Part shown: one piece after another, positions 1 to 64,000 of the stretch
How positions within the stretch are numbered: the stretch's first letter is position 1
Layout of the letters: each line of letters opens with the position of its first letter
Assembly: GCA_023548195.1 (NCBI GenBank)
Contig: JAJHZJ010000416.1
Location: 1,085,688-1,149,687 of the forward strand
From: Bettongia penicillata ogilbyi
Taxonomy: Eukaryota > Chordata > Mammalia > Diprotodontia > Potoroidae
Direction: 5' to 3'
Length of the DNA: 64,000 nt
Position numbers and translations under genes: made by a program
Notes under the pieces: model-generated
What the model was told of the DNA's origin: nothing
Database searches by the model: none
What the model saw: the letters and a program-made list of their open reading frames with translations, nothing else

Positions 1-620
1 TTCCCTACTAGATGTGTGAGGTTCAAGCATTGCTCTTATTTTACCCTCTGCTGGTAAAGTTCTTCATTACATGCCAATTTTATATGAGATAATTTCCCTT
101 ATTTTTCTTCTTCCTTCCCCCTTCTCACAAGGTATCCCATTTTCCAATTTATCCATTTAAAAAAAACCCCATTATCCCAATGTAATCAACTCACTCCTTT
201 ATGCTTTCTGTGTAGAATCGTTTTAACTGCCCTAATAATGACAAAGTTCTTAGAAGATACATGTTTCTCCTGTTATAGAAAGGTAAATAGTTTAACTTTA
301 TTGAATTTCTTATGATTTCTCTTTCACATTTACTTTTTTATACTTCTCTTGAATCTTGTTTTTAAAAGTTAAGTTTTCTGTTCACCTCAGATCTTTCCAT
401 CAAGAATAGTTCTTGAAAGTGCTCCATTTCATTAAATGTCAATTTTTTGTCCCTAGAAGGGTTATAATCAGTTTGGCTGGGTAGGTTATTTTTGGTTGTA
501 ATCACATTTCTTTTGCTTTCCAGAATCTCATTTTCTTGGCCCTTCATGCCTATAATGTGGTAGCCACTGTATCTTTTGTGATGCTGTTTAGAGTGAGCTA
601 GGAAAGGCAGGTCTTGAACC
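1..620 (-). mobile_element. Old HAL1 (half-L1) fragment
   Basis: Reverse-complement similarity to the younger HAL1 at 16500-16760: the same order of GCTGGGTAGGT, the CATCAAGAAT region and TTTCATT-AA, then the ORF1 end and 3' UTR. Decay is heavy and ORF1 is not open. The 3' part (low coordinates) may continue outside the window. Confidence 0.6.
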
Positions 621-1104
621 AGGAGAACTGCTGACAAAATGTTTACCTTCTCTTAGTAGAGAAAACAATGGATATAGAATGTTGCATGTTTTGTGTAACT
701 GTTGCTCTTTGTTAGAAGGGCTTGATGGTCACTTGGAGGAAGGGAGGCATGGAAGTAAATGATAATGATGAAAAATCCAAAAGACCTCCAATGTTTAGGG
801 AAAAAAAAGCCAAGTAGGGTAAATTTACTTTCTCTGTCCTTAATTCTTGTTTTGAAAGTACTATGCAGAGTTTTTCGCATAGACTCTGCTGATTGATTTT
901 ATGACAACAAAATTTGTTACTCTGGCTAAAATTAATATGAACCATACATGAGTATGAAGTGATTCACATGATCCCATGTGCAGATTTTCTCTTACATTTA
1001 ATTTGGGATAGTTAGAATGAACCTTAGAGTACTGAAATTAGCTGTTAAAAATGGCTATATTGTTATTGATCAAAAGAAACTAAATATAGGAAGAAAACAT
1101 GTAT

Positions 1105-1465
1105 TCATTTATTTTTAAGATTAATTAATTTTTAGTTTTTAACCTTCACTTTAAGATTTTGAGTTCCAAAATTTTCCTCCTTTCTTTCACTCCCTCATCC
1201 CCAAGACAGCACACATTCTGACATAGACATACATGTGTGATCGTATTAAACATATTTCCACATTAGTCATGCTGCGAAAGAAGACCCAGAACACAAGAAA
1301 AACACCATGAGAAAGAAAAAACAAAAAACAGCCAAAAAAGAGAATACAATAGTATGCTTCGATTTGCTTTCAGACTCCATAGTTCTTTCTTTGGATGTGG
1401 ATAGCACTTTCCATCATGAGTCTTTTGAAATTGTCTTAGATCATTAAAGCCCTGTATTTATAATG
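1105..1465 (-). mobile_element. L1-type LINE 3'-end fragment
   Basis: Shares an ordered set of blocks with 30890-31440, including ACCATGAG-AA runs, CTCCATAGTT/TTCCATAGTT and TGGATGTGGATAGCA/TGGATGTGGATGGCA. The stretch GAGTTCCAAAATTTTCCTCC is typical of marsupial L1 3' ends. Minus orientation. Confidence 0.55.
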
Positions 1466-56310
<54,845 letters not shown>

Positions 56311-56764
56311 CTGCCTTCTGTGAATGCAGTCACTATCCATGGTGATCATTTTCTGCCTGTTATGAACAAGACTGAAATGTGATATCCCCAAATTTATTAA
56401 ATGAAAGAAAGAAGCTATATTTTCTTGAGAGATTGATATATATACGTATATGTATACACACACACAAACACATATGTACATACATACATACACATATATA
56501 TATGTATGTATGTATATGTATAAATCAGTGGTTTACTTTTGGGGGGGCTGCAATATAAATCAGTAATCTTGGAGAAGTTTCCTCAGATTTTTTAAGGTGA
56601 CTGATTAAAGCCAGAGTCATTGGTAACAGAATAAAGATACTGTAGGGATACCCCCCTCCAAAGTCTTGTTCTACAAAACTCTATTGGACAACACTACATT
56701 TCACAAGAGGACTGAGAAGAGTTGAAATAGAAGCAATTATCTTTCAACTTCACGGGAGAGATTT

Positions 56765-56772
56765 CACCAGCA
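56765..56772 (+). promoter_or_regulatory. Possible miR-138 seed site in ROCK2 UTR
   Basis: CACCAGCA matches the 8-mer complement of the miR-138 seed and lies in a UTR stretch that resembles the placental UTR. ROCK2 has been reported as a miR-138 target. Two ATACTGTA miR-144-type seed matches also occur, at 56637 and 57671. Short motifs occur by chance, so this is tentative. Confidence 0.35.
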
Positions 56773-58543
56773 TATTAAGGTTACCAGAAGAATTGAGGAT
56801 TGGGCAAGATTCTACCATAGTGGTATAGACTGAATCTTTAAGAAGTGACCATTATACTGTGTGTGTATATATATATTTATATATATACATATATAAATAT
56901 ATATAAAATACTGTAATACTGCAAGAGGATTTTTAAGACTTTCCACTTTATTTTTTATACACATTGATTAGATACCATTACTTACTGCAGTTGCAACTAT
57001 GCACTTGTATAAAGCCATAATGTTGAAGTTGATAATACTCATTCATATATATCCAAAAGAGCTGCATGTCAATGTGTTTGAGCAGTTAATGTAATGAAAA
57101 CTTTGAAGTTAATCATATCAGTTTAATATTGCTTCATGATGGGCAACCCTACTTTGCCATTTGAATGCCTTAATTTAAGTTCTTTACTTCCACCTCCCTT
57201 CCCCTAACCCGAAGTCTCAGCTCACTCTATGTATTTAAAATGATAAAGAAAAAAAAAAGTTTACCAGCTCTTAGAATACAAATTTGCTTTGTGGAAGAAA
57301 AGTAGAGCACTATTTTTACACACAATAGTTATAGGAAGGTCAGCCTATTTTGAATGTATAGTGAATGGGTTTTGGCTTTTTGGCAGGAAAGCATTGGTTA
57401 CCAGAAACAATAATTAATAGTATGAGAACTAAGATAACTTCAATGTGTACTGGTAATTTTTCATCCAGCTCTTTTTACAAACCTCAGTATTATTCAGTGA
57501 CTTCGTATTACTCTCATTAAGTGCTATGAAGCTTTGTTTTGCCTTGTTTGTATCCTGGCTCAGTTTTGTTTTGTTTCGGTGGGGGGAGGAGGGGTCATTT
57601 CTGTCTTTTACATTTTCACACACAATACAAGTATTCAAGAGTTATCACAAACTCTGAAAAGAAGTAAAACATACTGTAGATATATCTTAAAATTTTTCTA
57701 TAATGTTCTCAAGGATATGGCTATGTGTATTATTTTGGTTGTGTGCTAATGAGAACTGATACCTGGGAAGAACGGGCCTAGAAGCACTAAATTGAATTTA
57801 TTTTTTAAATTCGATCTTGTATAAAAACAGAATTTTGTGGGCTCATTCATGCTGTATTCATCACCATCCCAGAAAATTGCATGTTTTATACAACTACAGT
57901 ATGCTACAATGTTATAGATATCAAGAGTAAAGAAATTATGTAGCCTCTAACTGGTCAGTTTCTATGTCTATAGATACATATAGATTGTATATATCTATAT
58001 CTATCTATATCTATAGAGAGTGTGTGATAATTAAAGTATATCATCTAACATTTCAATGAAGGAAGTAGATATTTCACTGTTCACTTCTCTAGGGAGAACA
58101 TAGAAATGTTTGGAAAATTAGGACCACAATTATAAAACACTATCATGGGAAGCTGAAGAGTGGCCTTTGGCCCATCAGTGTATGAAAATTAAATTCTTTC
58201 TCTCTCTCCCTCTCCTCTCCTCCCACCCCTTCCTCTCACCTTTAACAAAATTGATTTATTGAATCTGCACTCTTTCATGTTGGCTGTGGACACTTAAAAC
58301 TAGAATGTGCATGCCATTTCACTTTCAAATATTGGTTTGTTGCAATCTAGTTTTAAAACACAGCATGTTTTTTAAAGCGTGAAAAAATATATAAAATTTA
58401 TATAGAGTAACTATTTCCATTCATTAGACTTGTTTAAATGAGACTGAATGCATAAATATTTTATATAAAGATTTTGTTACATTGTGGGAAGTTCTATCCT
58501 ATTATTCTGAATTGGAGAGAATATATAAATATATATATTTTTA

Positions 58544-58549
58544 AATAAA
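58544..58549 (+). promoter_or_regulatory. ROCK2: Candidate proximal polyadenylation signal
   Basis: AATAAA in an AT-rich context 2.2 kb into the ROCK2 UTR, followed by TGTTTTAAGG. It could give a shorter transcript; use cannot be judged from sequence. Confidence 0.35.
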
Positions 58550-60044
58550 CTGTTTTAAGGTGAAATAGTTTTAAGTTTACACATGGTAATTGATATATTT
58601 GAATATAGAAGGCAAAAGTGGGTGTTAAAAAGTAAATTTTGGAAGATGTAAATAATTGAGAGTATGAAGAATCATGGCATCTCTTCTGTACAGGGGGAAA
58701 ATGTGAAGTTTCTCAAAATTAGATAATTTGCTAAGAAAAACAGTTCTCTCCCATGGAGATTTTCTACATTTCATTTTATTGACATAGTCAAGGTTTATAA
58801 GGTTGGTTTCCCATTTCAAACAATGATAATTTTTTTTTCCTAATTATTATTCCAGCTTCAGGTTAAGAATTTGCCATTTCTCCCTTTGTAACCTTAAATC
58901 ATGCTCTGTGCATGCATGATGTACCTAACCAAATGCAGTCTCTTCAGCATATGTCATTCCTGTAGCATGGATACCTAATTGTGCCAATCTCCATTTTCCT
59001 ACTGCCCTGGCAGGTCCCCAAATTAAACATTCTATGGATTATTCCATTTTACACTATTCAGATTGAAATATTTTTAAGTCCAAAAGTAGCTTAATCCATA
59101 GTGCCTGTTGTATTTCCTCAGGCAAGACCTCTATTGTAGACACAAATATTTCCTACAGACAAAGGAGTAAGGAAATGCCAGGTGGAATAGGAATCATATC
59201 ATTTATCTTTATATGTAGTGTCAGTGATTTTAGTGCTAATGTAAAGTACACATCAAATAAGCATTTCTTTTATCCATCAGAAAGTTAAGGGGTCTGGAGT
59301 CAACTGATGAATATATAGGTATACCAGTAAAAAGAAAATAAAATGTAGCCTATATAAAAACTGAGCCATAGTAATCTTCATTGACTCGATTTTTAGGACC
59401 CTATATCTAACTAAAAATCCTTAACAATACATAAAAAGGGTAGCCAAATTACATTTTAGGAAAGAATACTGCTGTTGATAACCATGTTTTCTGCTATCCT
59501 TTGTAGGAAAATGGAGATAATTATAAACAGTGCATTGATTTATTATTGATACTTACTTTTAACATTAGATTCTATAACGATTTCTCATACCCGAGGTGCA
59601 CTGGTGCAGTGATCAGAGCACAGCAGGTATATCTGAATTTATAAATTAGTTTGGATACCAGCATTTGGCTCCTTACTCTTGCCTTGGAATTTCTGCCAAG
59701 TTTTTGGGCCTCCCTAAATCCCCAACTGTGTTGTGAGGATACTGTAGAACGTTTTGTAAAGCACTTTGAAGAAGCACTGAGAAGTTATGCCAGGGGGTTT
59801 AGTCTTATCTTCCTTCTGCCCCTCATCTCTAAATTTTATTGGGAATGGTTTTGAATGAATTATGAAATGCACAGCTTACATAATCATTACACATATATTT
59901 GATCAGATACCTTTTTTCTTTTAAACACCCCTCCCCCACAAAAAAAAAAAGAATCATGGCCCCTGGATTTAACTTTTGAAAACTTTTGTCGCATCTTTGT
60001 AGCATTGTGATTGTATCCTATGCCTGCTTTTGAAAAGAAAATTA

Positions 60045-60050
60045 AATAAA
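60045..60050 (+). promoter_or_regulatory. ROCK2: Candidate distal polyadenylation signal of ROCK2
   Basis: AATAAA within TTAAATAAAAGG. It is preferred as the main ROCK2 end because of the UTR length; the downstream DNA changes character to repeat fragments. Confidence 0.45.
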
Positions 60051-60099
60051 AGGAATTGAGAAGTATGCATTTTCATACTTTTCCTGTGAAAATACAATT

Positions 60100-61620
60100 C
60101 TGGAATGCTTCAACTTCTTAAAGCTAACCACAGGAATTTTCCTTCAGTGAAAGATGGGTGTAGCAGACATGCTTCTGATTTAGGTAATTAAATCCTAGCC
60201 AAATTAAATCAGGACTGTGCCTGGGAGTCATGGAAAAATATAAATCAGAATTTTAGTCAAGAGCCCTTCTTCATGACCAAGCATTTTGGTGAGGTTTTTG
60301 TCTTGTCTTCTCTGATATATTTAAAATACTAGAAATACTTCATACATGACATTAATGGGGAAAGGAAGCTTGATCAGAAACTAATATATAGGGGTCCCAC
60401 TAATTTGGATGCAAGTGGTTCTTAAAATTACAAAGACAGCAATGGCAAATCCCCACAGGCATCAATTCTGTAGTTAGTAAATTCATCTCTGGACCATGGG
60501 TTCCTTACTTAGAGATCACAGAATTCACAGGGTGATTTAGTATTTACTTGTTTTGCAAACCCTGAAAGCTTAAAAATGCAGTAAGACTTCTCGAACACTG
60601 TATTTTAGTATAATTTATTGAAAACTGTTTTCATAGTATGCAGGAAACATCTTCAGAGCCAAGAGGACCTGAGTTCTGGCTCTGACACTTTACCCATGTG
60701 ACCCTGAGAGCAAATCATGACTTCTGTGGATCTTGCTTTCCTCAACTGTAAAATGAAGGAACTCTGAAATCTTTTCAAGTCCTAGATCTATGATTCCATG
60801 ATTTTCAGTGTTTTTTCTTCTTCCTGTCCATTTCTAGTAGGTGTTTAGGGGTTTAGATATGTCTCTGTTATTTTTGTTTTGGTAGTTGTCAAAGTTCCTC
60901 CTTAATACCTCATCATTTTATCACACTAGGTCAACTCTTTATGCATTTTGCTGGCTAAAGTAACCATTGACTTGTACTGTGGAAATCCAACTAGAAGGAA
61001 GAATTCATTCATTTATTACTTTGTAATTACAAAACATGTACAAATTTGCCTTCAGGGGAGAGGTAGTTTTTAATACAAGTAGTAATAACATGATTTAATT
61101 AAGAATAGAATAAGGCAAGAATGCCATTTCATAAATGTCTAGTGAGATGTATTTTCCCTTTTTGGCCCCATCATACTATTCTGAAAAGGCTGACAATTAT
61201 TTAAGCAGTTTAAAAAGTTAACCCTAACCAGAAGACTCAAGTCTTTCTGAAGTGCTTCACCATGACTGGGGCTCCCAAAGATTTGCCAACAATAAGCAAG
61301 CTTTGGCATGCCCTGCTAAGTTGGAAAATCTGAAGTATAGGCCACTTAACTGTGTGTCTGTCTTAGGGAGACAAGCTACTTAAGGGCAGAAGACCTGACC
61401 CATTGAGTGATAAAATTTTGTCACAAAATCTCTTAATGTCCACTAAATTATGGAGATAGTACCCATGCAGATTCTTGAAATGTATGTCATGACCCCTCTC
61501 CAGATATTCATGAAAGTTTTAAACCAGCCAGTGTTCAAAGTATGGATGTTTATTTTACATGTTAATTAAATTTAAACCTTGTTTTAAACAAAATTTTCAT
61601 GCAAACAAGCAGTTAAAAGC
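60100..61620. other. Region between ROCK2 and SLC66A3 3' ends
   Basis: A MIR-like SINE lies at 60645-60790 (GACCTGAGTTCTGGCTCTGA, CTCAACTGTAAAATGAAGG). Otherwise there is AT-rich sequence with no gene. The true intergenic span depends on the unproven polyadenylation sites. Confidence 0.45.
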
Positions 61621-62599
61621 AATGAGAAATGTTCACACTTTATTCCACCTATTTTACTTAATTATAGGGTCAAATAAGAAGGAAAGGTATATATGATATA
61701 TGGGAGTTGTGTCAAAATGGCAGCAGTGGACATAGTAGGAAGAGCTCATGTTCAAATCTTTGAACCAGTCATTAACCCCCTGTGATTTAGTATGACCTGT
61801 ATTCTATATTGTGTGTGTGTATACACATATTCTATACTGATTCTAGCTTTTGTGTCAGTCATTTATTCTCCCCCCCTCACCTCCCCAGCTTTTTCAAACT
61901 GTGGAATCAATAAATTTCTTACTAGTTCTTTATCTTTGGTTATATCAATGCCCTTTTCTAGGTCATAAAATGAAAGTTCCCTTCCCTCTAAATCTTATGA
62001 CCATGTATTTGTTTTCAAAAAACAAAAACTGATCTTGCCCAGCTACATTAGTTTTAAAATCCAGTTAAGATAATTGTATAAGTGTTCCTTCAAATATGAA
62101 ACCAGGCACCATAATAGAATTGGCATGTGTAATTGCAAGTATAATCTCATCATCTTTTAGGAAATGACCAAGGAGATTTTTAATAACCAACAATTTGAGG
62201 CTAACGTGCTATGATAGAAAGAACACTGGCCAAGGTGTCAAGCCACTATCTTGTCTAGTGTCATAACTTTTTCCTCTCTGTGCCTCAGTTTCTCTGCAAA
62301 AAGACAGATTTGGACTAGATAACCACTAAGATCCCTTCTGGCTCTTAACAATCTGAAATCTCTAGGATACAACTCCAGCTCACCCTTTTCAAGTCTCTTG
62401 TCCCACAGGTAAAATGAGAACAGCACATACTTCCTAGCTTCAAGGCTGAAATGTCGAAAAATGTATTTAGATGGTAAAGTTGCCACACTTCCATTATCAT
62501 ACTGATTTTAATATCCAAATGACTTTGCTTCAGTCATGTTGGAGAAAGTAATTCTTTTTTGGTCCAGGTTGAGTTATATTTCATTCTGGGGATGCTCTG
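61620..62599 (-). other. SLC66A3: Probable SLC66A3 3' UTR
   Basis: Sequence downstream of the SLC66A3 stop on the minus strand. AATAAA signals on that strand lie at 61862-61867, 61639-61644 and 61549-61554; which is used is unknown. An old MIR-like SINE occupies about 62215-62400. Confidence 0.35.
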
Positions 62600-62691
62600 T
62601 TATTCATCTTTTGTAGTTGTTTTCCTATAGCGAAGTATTGTAGCTGTTACCCATATATTTAAAGCCAGCATGATCAGGAAACGGACAAGAA
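62600..62691 (-). CDS. SLC66A3: SLC66A3 (PQLC3) terminal coding exon
   Basis: On the minus strand, acceptor gtatttcag at 62692-62700 is followed by a frame encoding LVRFLIMLALNIWVTATI, then LRYRKTTTKDE and stop TAA (62600-62602). This closely matches the C terminus of human SLC66A3/PQLC3, a small seven-helix PQ-loop membrane protein related to lysosomal and vesicular transporters. The segment is its last transmembrane helix and basic cytosolic tail. Earlier exons are not in the window and must lie beyond 64000. In human the gene also neighbours ROCK2 on 2p25 with convergent transcription, so synteny supports the call. Confidence 0.88.
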
Positions 62692-64000
62692 CTGAAATAC
62701 AAAAATAATGTTAAATATTAACAGAACTGAAATACAAAAATGTTGGATATGAACTTTTAAATGGAAGACAAAATCACGTCCAGGGAAATGAAGTCATGTT
62801 GTGATGGTTGAGCCATGACAAAATCATCCACCAGCCCCAACTTGGACCACAAATTTTCAAAACAAAAAAAAATATTAAGCTGAAAAGATTTCAGATGTGG
62901 AAGCTTAAGGAATATACAGCTACTCTGATTTTTTATTCTTTAGAGGGTGTAGGTGCCTTTAAAACCTTCATCCCCAGTAAAGGGGTTTTTGCATATGAGC
63001 AAACAGACCTAGAAGTTAAGTTACTTGTCCATGGTTAAAGAAACAGAGATCTGAGATTCACATCTATGTTCTCTGATCTTAAAGCCAACACATCACCATG
63101 ATGCTGATTCTTCTCTACATGCTAGAGAACACAAACCCAGTATGAGGAGGAAAAGGAAAGACTAGATGGCTGGTCAAGCTCTCAATTCACTTCCTTCTGC
63201 AAAGTGCACACTACCCTGAGGAAGAGGAGGAGGATACCAGTGAGCTTCATCAGATTTAGAGCTGGAATGCACCTTAGAGATAATCTAGGAAATCCTTCCG
63301 TTTTACAAATGAAAAAGTATTGCAAGAGGTTTTATCTCTAGCTGGGAGCACATCCTTTTTAGTCCTGCCTTTTAATACATGAACCAGTAGCAACTGTTTA
63401 CGATCAAGGAAAAGATGACCCTGTTTACTAATTTCTAAAGTATACAGCAAACCCACACGAGCTAACAAACACCAGAGAGAGTAGTTCACATGCAGTCAAA
63501 ACAAACACCCCACCCTTCACCCCTCAGTCTAGATTACAGAGTAATTATGGTGTTACAGGGTTACACAGAGTATGTGTGATTATCTTATGAAATGAAAGGT
63601 TAAGTGTGCATCGGAGAAAAGCCAGAGGAGAGTATGCTTACCTCTAAGTTTACTTACCCATAAGATCCTGTGAGGTCATTAAAGTTGTTACTACTCTTGC
63701 TATAAGTTAAAAAGTAATCAAAGTTACTACTCCATCTTTGCAATATTTTTATAACATGCAAATTATGTTAATATATCAAGAACAACTTGGTTAAAATCTG
63801 GAAAGGACCTTAGAGATCATGTAGTCTGCAATGTTTCCCCTCCCCTGCCAGTTTTTCAGAAGATAAAACTGAGCTTAAAGTTTTAACAACAGCTGACATT
63901 GATCCTGTGAGCATGCAAAGCTCATTTAAGTCTTACGAGTAGCCTGCAGAGTTAATGTAAAACATAGTATTATCCCTGTTTTACAGATGAGAATAGTAAA
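62692..64000 (-). other. SLC66A3: SLC66A3 intron with MIR-like fragments
   Basis: Upstream of the SLC66A3 terminal exon on the minus strand. MIR-like pieces lie at about 63255-63330 (CACCTTAGAGATAATCTAGG) and 63795-63995 (GACCTTAGAGATCATGTAGT, CTGTTTTACAGATGAGAA). No further SLC66A3 exon was recognised. Confidence 0.45.

Larger units (their letters stand above)
56311..60068 (+). other. ROCK2: ROCK2 3' UTR (3' end uncertain)
   Basis: AT-rich UTR beginning after the stop. Blocks recognisable from placental ROCK2 mRNA appear at about 56755-57150 and 57240-57500 (recalled similarity). Candidate polyadenylation signals AATAAA are at 58544 and 60045. The distal one gives a UTR of about 3.75 kb, close to the remembered length of the human UTR, so it is preferred. 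The UTR includes TA/CA-rich microsatellites at 56430-56525 and 56860-56910 and a SINE-like segment near 59590-59780. Confidence 0.6.

Noticed and set aside
62808..63038. Possible further SLC66A3 or unrelated coding exon (76-codon plus-strand ORF)
   Set aside because: Wrong strand for SLC66A3 and no recognisable domain; MIR-like surroundings.

Overview
The window is vertebrate nuclear DNA, very probably from a marsupial. It carries 27 constitutive exons plus one alternative cassette exon of ROCK2 (Rho-associated coiled-coil kinase 2) on the + strand. The last coding exon of SLC66A3 (PQLC3) lies convergently on the - strand. The marsupial call rests on repeats: tRNA-headed SINEs beginning near GGCAGCTAG-TG-GCAGTGGATAGAG, half-L1 (HAL1) elements, RTE-type LINE remains and many L2-clade LINE copies. 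The protein is ROCK2, not ROCK1: it has [31 protein letters not shown] and the C-terminal SIRRPSRQL.

Layout: 1-3815 is intron holding an old HAL1 piece and an L1-type 3' end. Exons run from 3816 to 51119. The stop codon sits alone in a final exon at 56307, followed by a 3' UTR that probably ends near 60.07 kb. The spliced in-window protein is 1148 residues. About 240 residues (N-terminal coiled coil, kinase N-lobe, catalytic loop and DFG) lie upstream. Encoded in order are the kinase C-lobe with the SPE motif, the AGC tail with its hydrophobic motif, a long coiled coil, the Rho-binding region, and a PH domain split by a C1 zinc finger. All splice phases join without a break. A 177-nt cassette exon of matching phase (44785-44961) sits just before the PH domain, where the muscle ROCK2m insert is reported in mouse.

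The accessory DNA is in the introns. The 8913-19973 intron holds a near-intact HAL1 (10986-13880, perfect 15-bp target duplication) and two LTR-like copies in opposite orientation (14100-14590 and 15240-18464). The second LTR is split by another HAL1. L2-clade fragments with minus-strand reverse-transcriptase remnants occur at 4051-5375, 21415-21950, 22580-24290, 24290-25500 and 53520-54880. The last of these interrupts an RTE LINE. A 215-bp sequence is present twice, bracketing two PH-domain exons.

Downstream, the SLC66A3 terminal exon (62600-62691, - strand) faces ROCK2 tail to tail. No prokaryotic-type system, CRISPR array, tRNA or rRNA gene was seen. The most notable items are the ROCK2 cassette exon, the three HAL1 copies sharing one ORF1-to-3' UTR junction, the inverted LTR pair, and the local intronic duplication.
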